From positions 12,935,302-12,999,301 of the forward strand of contig OX422215.1 of NCBI GenBank assembly GCA_949130495.1: a stretch of DNA of 64,000 bases, given 5' to 3'. Positions 10,866-23,990 of the stretch are shown here, in pieces. The notes beneath the pieces were generated by a model, which was not told the DNA's origin, searched no databases, and was given only the letters and a program-made list of their open reading frames with translations. Source of the DNA: Sambucus nigra (taxonomy: Eukaryota; Streptophyta; Magnoliopsida; Dipsacales; Adoxaceae). Position 1 is the first letter of the stretch, and each line of letters starts with the position of its first letter. Made by a program: the position numbers and the translations under genes.

Positions 10866-12985
10866 ATAGTGTAACTTTTTGTCCTGATTCGGATCTGCTG
10901 GGAGCTTACCATCCTCGATATATGCTTGTATGAGTTCCATCCAGGAGGGTCCCAAATTTAAATCAATTACTTTGTGTGGATCTTCCTCAACGATCTTATG
11001 CACAAGTACTTCAATTGGTATGGTTCTTCTTAAAGATGTTCTCGTCGTCGAGGGCAGCCTGACTAGGGCGTATGCTCAGACGTTCTCTAATCTGTGGATT
11101 CTTATGATTTTTGCCTCTGCGTATCCTTCCAACCTTTGCTAAATGATGGCCAAGTATTTCGTCATAGGCTCCTCCCTAGCTTTGTAAACTCCTAATATTT
11201 TATTAGCAAATAGTTAGTATTCACTATGTACTAAAATATGGTCGGTTCCCATAGACGAAGCTAGGCTTAACCCAATAATTAGGTCCACTTACTCTGCTTC
11301 ATTATTGGAGGTTTCAAACTAAAAAGGCGTTACACATTCTATGCCTATCTTTTCAGGAATGGCAATGATAATGCCTATGCCACTTCTCGCCGAATAGGAG
11401 GATCCATTAACATATATCTCCCATATGGTGTTGTCTTTTCGAAATTCACTTTTTTAACTTTTTATATATTAAAACATTTACAGTAAGACTCTTTATGTTG
11501 TCCCTTGTCTTAATTTAAGGAGCTCTCTCCATAGGGAGTCTTCCCGGTGCTGCCAGGGTTTATTGTATCCTCTGGGTGTAGCTGTTCATCGCTGGGTACC
11601 GAACTCTCTCCTAAGGAGTCTTCTCGGATGGTTTTTTTATCATAAGTGAATTTTGCAATGAATCCCACTAATAGCTTCCCTTTTATAGTGGTCCTTAGTT
11701 CATACTATATATCATACGTGCCCAGCTCGATAGCCCAATCCATAAGCCGACCAAATTTTTTTGGGTTATGTCAGACTTACCCAAGAGGCAGATTAATATA
11801 GATCACGATAGTGTGGGATTGAAAGTATGGTTTTATCCTTCAGGAAGCTTCTTGTAGTGCTAATGATATTTTTTCCATTTGGGTATATCGAATATCAGCC
11901 CCCTGGTACGCTCTACTGGTATAATAGATCGGTTTATGGACCCCTTCCTCCTTCACCACTGTCAAACTAACGGTTGATTCGAATACTGCAAGACATAAGT
12001 ATAATTTTTTGCAAATAATTGATCGTAATAAGAGAGATGGGGAGCCCATATAACGCTTAAGTTCTATAAATGCATTTTTGCATTTCATATTCCAATTCGA
12101 ATGACTTTCGTAACACCTTAAAGAAAGGTAAGCACTTGTCAGTGTGTGTCGAAATGAACCTATTCAGTATAGCTATTTGCCGTGTTATCCTCTACACATC
12201 CTTCTTCATCTTGGGAGACTTTATATTGAGAAGAGCTTGGATCTTGTCGAGATTAGATTCAATACCCTGCTGGTTTATGATAAAGCCCAAGAACATGCCT
12301 TCCTTTACACCGAAGACACATTTGGCAGGATTCAACTTCATCTTGTACTTCTTTAACTTGTCGAAGGTCTGGCCAAGGTCTTTGATGTGGTCGGTGACCA
12401 CGTTTCTCTTGGTGAGCATGTCATCCATGTAAACCTCCATGTTAACCCCGATATGGTCCTTAAAAACTTTATTCACTAGCCTCTGGTAGGTGGATCCTAT
12501 ATTTTTAAGACCAAACGGCATAACATTATAATAGTTGGTACCTCGATGGGTTATAAAGGATGTTTTTCACTATTGAAGGGCTTCATCCTGATCTGGTTAT
12601 AATCGGAGTATGCATACATGAAATTGAGGAGCTTGTGGACCTCCGTGATGTTGACCACCTGGTCAATCCTTGGTAGAGGAAAATAATCTTATGGGAAAGC
12701 TTTGTTCAGGTCAGTAAAGTCGAAACACATCCTTCATTTATTATTTTTCTTATGCACCGTGACCGTATTACCCAGCCATTCCGGGTACATGACTTCGTCA
12801 ATGAAGTTAGCTTTCTGCAGTTTGAGAACTTCATCCTGAACAGCAAGGTTCTTATCGGCATAAAAAAAAACCTCCATTTCTTCTTGATTGGCTTTGCCCC
12901 TTGCATTACATTCAACTCGTGGCACATGAAGTTTGGATCCATTACTAGCATGTCCTCGTGGCTCCATAAGAACACAATCTTTCAC
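10866..12985 (-). pseudogene. gypsy A RT, RNase H and second RNase H, decayed
   Basis: RT starts near 12985 in two overlapping frames and continues at 12521-12192 (MPFGLKN, catalytic YMDDM). The RT-linked RNase H is at 12088-11640 (YYTSRAYQGADIRY, then RLMDWAIELGTYDI with stops). The second RNase H runs from about 11445 to 11000 with many stops; its first catalytic Asp in YVDGSS is Asn. The linker to integrase (LNLGPSWMELIQAYIEDGKLP, 20 residues here seen as a match to element B) closes the readable part. Confidence 0.8.
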
Positions 12986-13182
12986 TATTGCAGGAAGCTT
13001 ATATATTCCTTCTTTAAAAATGGATTTAAAGAGGACCCAATTTGAACAGTTTGTTCTGGATGACTACCGTCAAGTGGGACCCTCTCGATCTCTTCAGCAG
13101 GCTACCCATTGACCAGTTATTCTTCATCTCGGGGATCGATTATTTTAATATGATAGGTGGTCATCAACCTCTTTTGGTCTTC

Positions 13183-13575
13183 CTAGTCTGCTAAAATAAA
13201 ATAGCATTCTTGCACCATCTTTTGATTTCCTTTGACCACACCCACTCCGAAGTGAGTCAAAAACTTCAAGCACTGGTGTACTGTAGTTGGGACATCTTTG
13301 AACTTTTTCAGTCCGATCCTCCTAAAGATCATATTGTAGGCTGAAAGGATATTCTTATCAAGTACAAAGAACTTTATTTTCTTTGTTCGATTGATTGGTC
13401 GGGTATCGACCATAACTTCCAGCCCCACCATGCGTAAGGGGCACACCTTTTCTCCTAAAAACCCAATTAGAGGATGATAATAAGGTAGTTTTATGTCCTC
13501 TAGCTTCAACTTATTGTAATAGTTATTGTACATCACATCTGTAGAGTTTCCATTATCCACTAGGATCCTGGCCAC
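13183..13575 (-). pseudogene. gypsy A aspartic protease
   Basis: A 130-residue open stretch: ILVDNGNSTDVMY carries the protease Asp (D-N-G instead of D-S/T-G, as commonly found in this group), then YHPLIGFLGEKV and SAYNMIFRRIGL, the flap-to-C-terminal part. Element C has the matching domain intact (ILIDGGSSADVMF). Neighbouring frames upstream to about 13850 continue the same polyprotein with stops. Confidence 0.82.
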
Positions 13576-13851
13576 CCGGCCTTCTTAGATAACCATTGTG
13601 ATGACCAGGGGACTATCATGGGGATATAAAACCCCATACAGGTCATATTTTGAGAAGTTAATGATTAAATTTTCCTTTTTCACCTTGCATGATCATCTGA
13701 CCAAACCGACTGTTAGGTTTACCTTTGTTGGCTCGCAAGATTGGTCCTCATTCAAATAGGACTTCCTTTCTGTGGGGTATTTTCCCCCACTGGCTCCACC
13801 TCCGATGATTAAATGATAGTCAAAGGATATCATGTCGACCTTGCATATAGG

Positions 13852-15530
13852 TTATTTGGGTTTTTTATTAAGATCTGTATCGTCATTCGAGTCATCATCC
13901 CTTGCCCTTTTCTTGTCAGTTGTCCTGAAATAAGTCGATTCTGATCGTCTACTGACTTTACTTTCTTTGAGATTTGATCGGATGATTGCATCCATATACT
14001 TAGACAGTTGACCCCTCCTTATTAAACCTTCGATCTCTTTCTTCAGAGCTATACGATGGTCCGAATTATGGCCATGGTCCCTGTAGAATTCACAATACTT
14101 GCTTATATCCCTCTTATTCGCTCGCATTTTTAGCTTTCCTGGACATTGAAGGTCTTTGATTTCTCCGATTTCCTCCAGGATATGGTGGATTCCAACTGTG
14201 AGGGGTGTGTATTCATTGTACTTTCTTGGCTTGTCGACCTTTTATCCCTTTTCTCCTGCTTACCGTTGTTCTTGTTGGCCAATGGCTTTGAGCCGTTGGA
14301 TTATTTAGCCGCCATCGCCTCATCTGTATTCATGATTTTTCCTACTTTAGCCAGAAATTCAGTCATGGTTTTGGGGGGATCCTTGGCTATTCCCAGAATA
14401 ACTTTCCTGGTTGTAATCCACTCAATAAAGTCGTGATGGCGGTTGGATCGTTGTAATCTATAACTTATAGCTTTTCGGTATTGAACCGGGTAATATAATC
14501 ACGGGTGCTCTCATCTACCCTTTGATGAATGTCGAGTAGGTGGGCAACTTTCTTCCGTGTCTTTACACCAAAGAAGAAATTGTTAATAAACAATTCACCC
14601 AATTGTTGGAAATTTTTTATCTTCCCCCTAGGCAAACCGTTGTACCAGATTTGGGCAGAGCCAGTTATGGTGATGTAGAATCCTCGACATCTCATTTCAT
14701 CCCGAATGGAATAAATGTCTGCAGCATCTTGGTATTGCTCGATATTCAAAATGGGATTTGTCTTCCCATTGTATTTTGGGGTGCTAATCTATAGCTTGAA
14801 TTTCGACGGAGAGGGATACGCAAAACAGAGGAGACAAAGGGGGATCCTTTCATGAAATCTCGCAGAAGGGGGTTCTTCGACTTGGCTATCTCTCCCAGGC
14901 AGTCTTTAAGTCATTGGATGGAGCCTTTCTATGGCTGCTTATCACCTTGGGTATCACCTTTATCTAGCTTTTCTTCTTGTCCTCAACTTTTGGCCGAGCT
15001 CTCTTACTAGGAAATCTGCTCGACTTCGACCGATGCTCGGGTAGAGTGACGAGAGCCCCTAGTGGTGTACCTACCCGATGCGCTCCTCCTGGAGTAGTCA
15101 CATGAGGTTATTGGTACTTGCCAACTGTTGGAACGTGGGACAAGTCGATTAAATGCAGAGCCTCTGCTCAATCTTTCAAGCATGCTGGGGTGCTCCTTTT
15201 AATATGACTGATCATCAAAGTGGTTTGGTGACTGAATGGAGGATATTGCTCTGGGGCGGTATGCTCGATCTCGTTGCAACTCGATTCATCAGGATGAACT
15301 AGTGTTTCCACAAGATCTCAAGTTTAACTTTTTAGTATTCTCCATCACTCCCATTCGGTACTCTAGTTATCGTTCCTTATATAGAGGGAGTAGCCTTTCA
15401 CCGCTCCTCGCTATCTCAGGTGCGAGAGTCACATTATTCGAATTGGGGTGAACTGGCCTCATTTGGATCATGTGTGTCAATTGCCTGATACTTTCCTGCA
15501 TCGTTTCTTGCCCTTTAGAGAGGCACATTA
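13852..15530 (-). pseudogene. gypsy A gag
   Basis: The block 14749-14465 (QDAADIYSIRDEMRCRGF, then GSAQIWYNGLP and NNFFFGVKTRKK) is the Retrotrans_gag capsid core. The block 14127-13852 holds a zinc-knuckle relic, CEFYRDHGHNSDHR, where the final Cys is lost. The stretch 14750-15530 corresponds to the variable N-terminal part and is mostly unreadable because of stops. Confidence 0.78.
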
Positions 15531-15684
15531 ATATATTGTGTAGATCGCCTGCCCCGATAGGGGTAGGTGGTGTCTAAACTTCCGCCACACGACTACTCTC
15601 GGGGTTATCCACCATTACTGATTGCCTCCACTAAGTATTTGAATAAGTGATTTTAGGTAGGAACTGCAATGGCTAATTACGAGG

Positions 15685-15702
15685 TTCCCACAGACGACAC
15701 TA
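15685..15702 (-). promoter_or_regulatory. primer binding site of gypsy A
   Basis: The minus-strand sequence TAGTGTCGTCTGTGGGAA differs by two transitions from the TGGCGCCGTCTGTGGGAA found in elements B and C. It lies 3 bases inside the LTR end, the same spacing as in those elements. Confidence 0.78.
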
Positions 15703-15705
15703 ATT

Positions 15706-16339
15706 TGTTAATGTCCAAAAGGGGAAGCAACAAATAATAAAGGAGAAAATTTGATAGAAATAATAACTATGTAGAATGGGGATGAGAGATGGAGAGAACA
15801 CAATGATTTTACGTGGTTCGGACCTTTGAGGATACATACATCCATGGTTTTGGCGATTCTCTATTACACGTATTGTCAAAGTTATAGTTACTATTCCCGA
15901 TACAACTCGCATCTTGAGAAGATTTCCGTGGAGTCCCTTTCTCCATGGTCTAATGCCCTGTATATATGCGATTTGCAGATATACATGCTTATCATAATAA
16001 ATTTGGGCACATGGGATCATGGACTGGCCTCGTTGATAATGATACCAATAATTTTGGTGTAACAGATACGTTATTATAGTCCTATGTGGTGAAATAGGTA
16101 TGTTTTGTGTGTATGCATTCATAGGAACATAGATGTGTCCAATCTTATTTAAACAGGTGGGCTGAGCAGATTGACACCGATATGACCTTCCTTTGGAGTA
16201 AAGATGAGCACACTTGTTAATTCCTTTGCCATTTAGAATCCATTCTCCTTTGGGATTATATGGGTATGACATGCGGTGTTATTCATATATTACAAGCATT
16301 TATGCACACATGTATGTTTAACCCTAATATTTATATAAA
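15706..16339 (-). repeat. 5' LTR of gypsy A (far edge unclear)
   Basis: The inner edge is TGTTAATG at 15706 on +. Inside are the paired motifs CATGGATGTATGTA and CCGAACCACGTAAA (15845-15811 on minus), a conserved pair also present in the LTRs of B and C, and a TATA-like stretch near 15960. The outer edge is uncertain: it may end before the hAT-like MITE, or reach ATTAACA at 17598-17604. The 190-codon minus ORF here (15700-16272) is not a gene. Confidence 0.55.
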
Positions 16340-16347
16340 GTAAGGAT

Positions 16348-16770
16348 CAAGGTTCTAGAAAACGCGGGGCGTGGTCGAGGCGTGGAGGCCAAGCCTTAAG
16401 CCTTAGAAGCCTAGGCGGGCCTTGGCGTAAAAATGCGTGAAAAGGCGTTTAGGCCTTCTTAATATATTTTAATATTTTAAACCATAACAAGGCTAATAAA
16501 ATACTAAAATTGTACATATTATAAAAATATGTCCGAATATATGAAAATTAAAATACTATTGGATTATTTTGGATGAAATAATGGTTCGGTTAGTAAAAAA
16601 TTCTTTAAAAGGCGATATCGTTTCACTAAAGCATTGTTGTTTTTAGAAAAAAGTGAGCCTTAAGGGTTTTACCAAGAATAAGGTGTGAAAAACTTAAGGC
16701 GAGGCATTTCTCTCAAGCCTTAAGCCTAGGCGTGCCTAGGCGGAGCCTAGGCGGGTTTTTTAGAACAGTG
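16348..16770. mobile_element. hAT-like MITE with GCCTAGGCG subterminal repeats
   Basis: A 423-bp non-coding element bounded by a perfect 8-bp duplication, GTAAGGAT (16340-16347 and 16771-16778). Terminal inverted repeats CAAGGTTCTAGAAAAC and CACTGTTCTAAAAAAC match at 13 of 16 bases. Both subterminal zones carry copies of GCCTAGGCG; the middle is AT-rich. An 8-bp duplication and CA...TG ends with clustered subterminal motifs are typical of hAT elements. It encodes no transposase. Confidence 0.8.
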
Positions 16771-16778
16771 GTAAGGAT

Positions 16779-19225
16779 TGGTGATCATTATTGTTCTCCA
16801 TTCCAGAGAGATAAATATTAGAAATGGAGATAAATATTAGACATATTCATTCATATCATGCATGTTTTCGTTGCCTACAGTTCCATTTATGATATTGAAT
16901 GCTAGTATGTTGATAATTTAAGATGTTGCATATGTATTATTATTTATTCAATCATTATAATTTTATAGACTACAGGTCTATTATAATGATTGGACAAAAT
17001 TTAACGGGTGATATATATTTTGGGAAGGAAATATAATTCATCAAATGCAAATGGCATATACTCTTTCATTATTATTTACAAACTAAGTGTATGGAAACAT
17101 CAACTTGAATAATTTAGTTCATAATTCATGTGATATTTTATGAACATAAGTAAAAAAAATTATGACTTGTGAATGGAAGACTTTACTTAATGTAATATTC
17201 ATATTATGAAATGTTTGGCAGTCACCATAATGACCCAACTATAATGGCAATGAATATTAAATGTAAAGATAAAGATGGTAGTAGTAACTCACGATGCTTA
17301 TAAATGTAAAGATATTAATGGGGTATGTTTACTTTATTTCTTTATCAAGCAAGATTATTCCATACCGGGAATTGATTTTGAGTGATTGAATGAACATCAA
17401 AGATCACATATATTATCAAAGTATGTGAAAATAAGTTGTTCAGAAATATTGTGTACATCTAACGGATTGACATTATACCCAACAAGTAATCAACAAACAT
17501 CAAATAATAGATATTTTAAGGTTACTTTTGAAAAAAACCCCACGGTTATGCACTATGTATTATAAAGTTATTAGCGTATGTGTTGTCAAGTCAAAGTATT
17601 AACATAGTGAGCTATTTATCTCATTGTTCTGTCCTTTTTTTGTTTTTATAAAATTTCATATTTCATCTATTTTAATTATCTCGACACTAACTTCTTAGAA
17701 TAAAGTAAAAAATGTCAAGTTTTAATTAACAAAGTAGATCTTTGTAAGGAAGTTATAATTATTTAATCCACTATTAATTATGACATATATATGGGGCACT
17801 CTATATAAAGTTTGAAAGAGATTAAACATATTGAATATTAATGCAATAATTGTTTCACACTCAGACTAATAATGTTAGAGACTAAATGTAAATATGAACT
17901 ATTATTTTCATACAAATAGATTCCAATTATTTAACATAGCCGATCATGTTAAGGAAGATTGTATGAAATATAATGCATGATTCGAAAAACTTAACTCTTT
18001 TATATTTTGAGTTAAACTTAGGATACTACGGAAAAACAAATCTTCGATGCATGGATTCTTTACAGAACAAACCAAAAATGCAAATAATTTTTTTTATTAT
18101 GTTCTTTGGAATCAAGTCACCATTTTGGTTTTTCATAAATCCTCAATTATTTCCATTTTCTTGAAAATATTTATCTAGATTTAATCGTGAGTAATTTTAT
18201 TCTAGGTTATTAAAAGAATTTTTGTAAGTATATATGAGAATATCATTTTCATTGGTTATGGTATTACATTTAATGTTTTGTACGAAATAAGGTTTTGACG
18301 TATTTTATTTTAAAGACTCTTTTGATCTTGCATCATAATCGTAGCCTTATTAATGAAACTCTTTAATCCTGTACGAAAATTGATTCAAAATCCCTTATAT
18401 GATTTTAGTGGAAAAGGTTGTTTTGCAAATATTTCTCATAAATCTTGATCGTCAAGTTGTTCTCTTAAGACGCTAGGATCTCTAATATTAAGATGACTTA
18501 TGTGGCCCAAGTGGGAAATTATGAGAAAGTTACCTTAAAATGGACCTACATAGAACATATAATAGTAAATACACATACTTATTCCATTGAGAAAAATCAA
18601 AATGTCAAATTACTTAGAAATGGTGAAATTAGTGGGAGTGGAAAACCATAAAATATGGTTATAAAGGAAGTTAGGGTACTAGTCCCATTACTCAATAACT
18701 TCTTTGAATAATTGTTCATTTAGTTGTTGTATTATTTAACAACAAAGAACAAATGAATAATCAACCACTAGATGATGGTGTTTCCACTATAAGACAAATG
18801 TAGATAAAATCACAAGTAATATCATTAAGACAATCCTAAAAAAGTCCACTGTCTTGAATCATTATGTGGTGAATCTATATGAACATGAATTTGGCATAGG
18901 GATAATTAATGATCCAGTTATTTTATCACAATTCATATGAAGAAATGAAACTAATGGACTACAATTAAATTTAGGAACTCGTTGGATTGCCTAATTGATA
19001 TATGAGAATCGGGTATGATTAGGTCATTAAGACCAAACGCGATGCTAATAGTAATCAAATGATATAAAGATAAATTTATAGTGTAAAAATTTCAACATGA
19101 ATGGGGAAGATGTTATAAATGAAACTTCTCACTTATATCTAAGGACTTTAATTTGTTATGACATTAGTAGCTCATTTTTATTGAGAGTTACATTTATTTG
19201 GTTCATAAGGATCTTACAAAGTTTA
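16779..19225. other. AT-rich intergenic stretch, no gene
   Basis: About 2.4 kb of AT-rich DNA without a credible reading frame. CCCAAGTGGGAAATTATGAG near 18512 resembles the polypurine tract and LTR start of copia elements, and a similar stretch occurs at 29467, but neither has a recognisable partner. Nothing else identified. Confidence 0.5.
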
Positions 19226-20095
19226 CGTTGGCGGTCAGTTACCTAACACAACCCTCCTCCTTTATCCGGAGGAGGTGCCATGGTGTATGCTATTTGCACA
19301 CAATAGTGCTTTGGTGGATGAGACTAAGAGTGGGATTAATGCTAGGTTAGATTTGTGGAGAGAAACTCTAGAAACACGAGGATTTAAAATAAGAAGAACT
19401 AAAACAGAATATGTGGAGTGCAATTTTGGTAGTAAAAAGAGGACAAATGGAGATGTGGTGAAATTTGAGGATCAAGAGATACCTAGAAATGACTATTTTC
19501 ATTATTTAGACTTAATTATCCAAAAAAATGGAGATATTATTGATGATGTTACTCATAGGATTAAAGCAGGTTGGTTAAGTGGAGAAGTGATACCGGCGTT
19601 TTGTGTGATAGGAGTATACCTTTGAAGTTAAAAGAATTTTTTTATAGGACAACCATTAGACCCGCCATGTTATATGGGACGGAGTGCTGGGCAACCAAGA
19701 AATAAAATGTACAGAAAATGAGTATGGCGGAGATGCAAATGTTAATATGGATTTGTGGTAAAACTCGAAATGATAAAATAAAAAATGAACAAATTCATAA
19801 AATGGTAAAATTAGCTCCTATAGAAAAGAAATTGAGATAAAATCGACTTAGATGGTTTGGACATGTCAAGCGTAGATTAATGGATGCTCCTGTAAGGAAG
19901 AGTGATTTATTTAGTATTGACAGCAACACAAGGGGTGGATGTACGCCTAAATTGACTTGGTGGAATATTAAAAAAAAAAAATACATGATGTCATGCGGTT
20001 TAACTAAAGATATTGGATTGGATATAATGGAATGAAAAAATAGGATTCATGCAGCTGACCCCAAATAATTGGGAAAAGTCTTTGTTGAGTTGAGT
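19226..20095 (+). pseudogene. RTE-type LINE, 3' end of reverse transcriptase (5'-truncated)
   Basis: Non-LTR retrotransposon tail. The frame at 19275 starts inside RT: VPWCMLFAHNSALVDET corresponds to the family's LFADD box, where both Asp are lost. It continues LWRETLETRGFKI, RRTKTEYVECNFG, then in shifted frames MLYGTECWATKK, NRLRWFGHVKRR and RGGCTPKLTW, and ends with the typical tail near 20090. 5' truncation is usual for LINE copies. Several frameshifts and stops. Confidence 0.8.
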
Positions 20096-20375
20096 TACAT
20101 TTAGTGGATATGAAAACTGGTTTCTTATGGTAGTTTAATAAACATTGTGTATATGTTTATCAGATCATTGTATAAACTTAAGTAAGTTTCCCACCTATAG
20201 TATTTTTTAAAACAATATTATCATGTCTTTAATCATTGTATATTTGTAAACACCTTAAGATTAGTGAGAGTAATTTTTTGTATTTAAATTCTTTATATAC
20301 AATCAAGTGGGTTATATAAGTATGATGTATGAAGTAATGAGACAACTAAAAGATTATGTGCTCACACATAGGATT
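20096..20375. other. AT-rich spacer left of copia 2
   Basis: No feature recognised. The last five bases, GGATT, are the left half of the probable target duplication of copia element 2. Confidence 0.5.
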
Positions 20376-21479
20376 TATAAAACGGGCTTTATGGGGTGGT
20401 CCGGTTATATATAAGAATTGTGGATTAGGTCACACACAAGTTAAATTCAATTAAGTCTAGTTTTATCTTCATTAATTAGGTGAATCTAAACATGCAAGAT
20501 ATTGAATCTAAATTGAAGTGAACAAACCACAAGACATAGAAGATGAGAAAAAAATCCCTTTAAATTTTTTTTTTGTTTCTTAGTATTGTTACAACTAGGT
20601 ATTATAAAATGACATAGACAGACTTACAGACTTAGACACTACTAAGGATGGCAGTTATGTCTACCTTCCTTGTTGTTGATAGAAAGAGATGAAGATCGAA
20701 TAACGCCCCACATAACAAGATCCAATCGCCTCGATGTTCACCAATAAGATCAGGTAACTTAACTGTTTTCATATCTTTAACAGCGACGAATTAACTCCAT
20801 AAGGATTAAAACATATGTTGTGTTCTTCATGGTTTGATAAATTGATCTCAAAACATCCAAGGGGTTTGAATTTAAAAAACTAAAGGGATTGATCACAAAA
20901 TGATGTCTAAAAGGCTTGATATAAATTGCAAGCTCGTATCTCTATATATAGGGAGAAAAATCTCCGGAAGAGACAAATTTGAAAGATTGCATTTGAAATC
21001 GGGTAAAAAATAAAATAAAAAATCAGCTTGTTCCAATGAGGTACAACTCATTCGAATGAAGTACCCTATCTCATTTGAACACCCACCAAATAAAATTTCC
21101 AATGAGATTCCAGAGTGGTCAAAAGTTTCTAAAATCAACCTCATTCGAAGTTGTTCTGACAAGGAACATGTACTAGTTCGAATGACATCAAATGTTGTTC
21201 AAAAGACTACTTAAATTTTTTTAAAAACATTTAAAAAATATTTTATGTTTTCAAACACTTTTAAAATACCCCTGAATAAATTGATTACCCAAAATCAACC
21301 TCATATACCTTATTCATATGATTGTAGTGACAATCTCAACTCTTATATCTTAGATTATTGCTTTCAGTTACTATATTGTCTTCTCCTAAAATTCTAGAGA
21401 ACGTAGATGATGGTGAAGATGTGGACCAGAATATGCAAAACTTAATAACATAATGAGTATTATAAATCTTGCTCTTACA
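20376..21479 (-). repeat. 3' LTR of copia 2
   Basis: Starts TATAAAAC on + (the expected TG is TA) and ends CTTACA at 21479, matching TGTAAAAC...CTTACA of the other copy. The U3 part (about 21040-21200) has several TTCGAA-type palindromes. Confidence 0.85.
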
Positions 21480-21491
21480 AATCCCCTCCTT
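21480..21491 (-). promoter_or_regulatory. polypurine tract of copia 2
   Basis: Minus-strand AAGGAGGGGATT directly abuts the 3' LTR; it would prime plus-strand DNA synthesis. Confidence 0.75.
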
Positions 21492-22750
21492 GGCTATTCC
21501 AGTATAAGTAAACCAAAAAAAATAACCCCAAGACAAGTTCAACTAATGTCCCTCCCAAACTCAAAAAGGAAAAGATAATTGTAAAATTCTCTATGTTAAA
21601 AATCTCCATCGTGTAGTCCATGATATCATCAATGTTTAAAAATACCTACACAGATGAAACAGTGGTAAATACCATAATGCATAAAGTTTAAAGAAAACAA
21701 AACTCCCCCTCAATACGTTGTCCCCCTTTTGTATATTATAAACAAAAGGTTAGAAGATAAACTTAAAAAGTTAGCATCATAAGAGTTCAAATATGAAATA
21801 TCATCATAAAGTATAGACAACTAAGCATATGCGATGAAATAACAAAACCCCAAAAAAATATTTTTAAACTTTTGAGTATATAAACATATATATAAATACA
21901 AATACAAATACATACAGTCACATCATATGGAAACACGAAAAATATCTTAATCATGAATATGGAATGAATGTGTGTGAACTCAATGCACGAGAAAGTCAAC
22001 ATAGGCATATGTAATGAAGGTGAACGAAGTTAAAGTGAGACTCCTAAAGAAAGAACTCAATTTAGCCTTTGGTAAAGAACATTAACAAAGTAAAATTGAC
22101 TCAACTAACACAAAATGTCACGAATTTAAATGCTTCTCAAAATAATAACACCAAACTATCTAATATTTTTTAAAGAACTTTATTGTGCAAGCCCATTGAT
22201 CTTCAACTTATAACACCCTCAAAATCTCACATTTTATGCACAAACTCACAAAATTTTTGAAGGAATCATATTTCTCATTTTTAATGAAGCATCAATGAAA
22301 TAAAATTGGCCTTAACATTCAACTTTTATGTGCCAAATTTATTTTTAGGCTCTTGCCAATGGTAGGCTTTAATGCAATGAAGACTGCTTCTTGCGTAGCC
22401 CCTTTTCATTGCTAAACATAAATTAATTTTTCAATAAAAAATCCAGGCAATGTTTTTTACATGCACAAATTAGATCATCATATATTTGGTTCGTTATTAA
22501 GAACGATTGAGATGAGAACACCCTGTTCAACATAGAACAAGTATGTCCAATGTTAAAAAATTTCATGCATGTGTGCAATCAAGGCGATATAAAGAGTCTA
22601 GCATGATGGTTGTAATTAATAATGAGCGACGCAATGCTAAACATGCATAATTAAGCATGTAAAGAAAACGTATCCAAATCAAAGAACACCATGATTAAGT
22701 CACATGAATGGATGTAATGCAATTGTGATTCGAACATCTTAAATGAGAGA
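21492..22750 (-). other. 3' non-coding tail of copia 2
   Basis: AT-rich, no reading frame. The CCCATTGATCTTCAACTTAT block near 22193 is shared with copia 1. (AT)-rich microsatellite-like stretch at 21890-21910. No gene seen. Confidence 0.6.
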
Positions 22751-23395
22751 ATATGTTTCATAACTGAATATTGGACCGGATTACGGGATATATGGATCGC
22801 ACTCATATTATGGCAAGAAATAGTCATTGTGCCTTGAATAATCCCATAATCTTCCAACATTTTCTTCATCCATAAGAGTTGTGTGCAATAACTCCCAGCA
22901 GCTATGAACTCGTCCTCCGCTATGGACAAAGAAATGGAATTTTTCTTCATTCTCAACCAAGAGATAAGAGCACTCCCAAAGTAAAAGCATCCACCCAATG
23001 TGCTTGTACAACCATTAACATCAACGAAACAATCGGTATCCGAATAAGCTGATAAATGATCATTGGTATCAAACGAATACCAAATACCATTAGAAAGAGT
23101 TCCACCCACATATTTGATTATACGTTTATGTGCAAGCAAGCGTGACTCTTTTGGGGACGCTTGGTAACCTGTAAAAACTCCAACACTAAAGGTTATATCG
23201 AAATGGCTAGCGATCAAGTATATGAGACTACTTATCATACTTCCATAGAGTGTTTGCCCTATATCATTACCTAAAGTGTATTTGCTAAGCTTTATCGAGG
23301 AACTCATGGGTGTGCAAGATTTCTTAGTTGAGTCCAGACCAAACTTCTTCATTAGATCCCTAGCATATTTAGATTGAGATATGAATATCCCATTT
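22751..23395 (-). pseudogene. copia 2 RNase H, C-terminus deleted
   Basis: The reading frame from 23352 carries TPMSSSIKLSK, YVGGTLSNGIWY, AYSDTDCFVDVNG, GGCFYFGSALISW and SIAEDEFIAAGS. Similarity to copia 1 stops after NPVQYSVMKHI, near 22760. The last 50-60 residues present in copia 1 (through DIFTKPL) are gone and the frame runs into tail sequence, so a deletion removed the end of the domain. Confidence 0.82.
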
Positions 23396-23417
23396 TAAAT
23401 TTTAGTCACCTGGAAAC

Positions 23418-23990
23418 CTATAAAGAAGTATGCTCACCAACCATGTTCATCTCAAATTCACTCTTCATCTCCTCCTCAAAAGTGTGAGCATATTGGGAAT
23501 ACGTGGATCCAAAGACTATGTTTTCCATATACACTTGGGCAGCCAAGATAGCACGACCCTTTGTCCTAATAAACAACGTCATATCAAATCCCCCTCTTTT
23601 GAAGCCACAAGCTAAGAGATAATAAGTTAACCTTTCGTACCAAGCACGAGGTGATTGCTTCAAACCATGCAAGACCTTCTTTTGATAAACGATGTGTTTC
23701 GGGTGCCTTGGGTCTTTAAACCCATTTGGTTGTTCCATGTAAACCTTCGCCTGAAGAATGCCATTAAGAAAGGAACCCTTAACATTTATTTGGTAAAGCT
23801 TAAACCGTAGATCACATGATATGGAGAGTAATAAGCGGACGAACTCAAGCCTAGCAATATGAGTGAATGTTTTGTCAAAGTCCACACCTTCAACTTGTGT
23901 GTAACCTTGAGCGACCAACTTAGCCCTATTAGAAACTATGGTACCATTATCATCCATCTTATTTTCTTACACCCACTTGGTACCAATCAC
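23418..23990 (-). pseudogene. copia 2 reverse transcriptase, catalytic residues lost
   Basis: A 180-residue stretch aligned with copia 1 RT (LVAQGYTQVEGVDF to FGSTYSQY). The catalytic Asp of QMDIKSAF is Asn (QINVKGSF, residues 56-63) and the YVDD box reads YMEN (143-146). All three catalytic Asp are therefore lost, so the RT cannot work even if stops were absent. Confidence 0.85.

Larger units (their letters stand above)
10866..16339 (-). mobile_element. Ty3/gypsy element A (Tat-type), truncated and old
   Basis: On the minus strand: LTR (about 16339-15706), primer site, gag, protease, RT, RNase H and a second RNase H, then an abrupt end before integrase. Order, protein motifs and primer site match elements B and C, so it belongs to the same dual-RNase H (Tat) group. 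There are many stops in every domain. The 3' half (integrase, 3' LTR) is missing. Confidence 0.82.

Noticed and set aside
15700..16272. 190-codon minus-strand ORF
   Set aside because: It lies in the gypsy A LTR (TATA-like and conserved LTR motifs inside) and matches no retroelement or cellular protein I know.
17598..17604. ATTAACA as the outer edge of the gypsy A LTR
   Set aside because: It pairs with TGTTAAT at 15706, but a 7-base match in AT-rich DNA is weak and no second LTR exists to confirm it.
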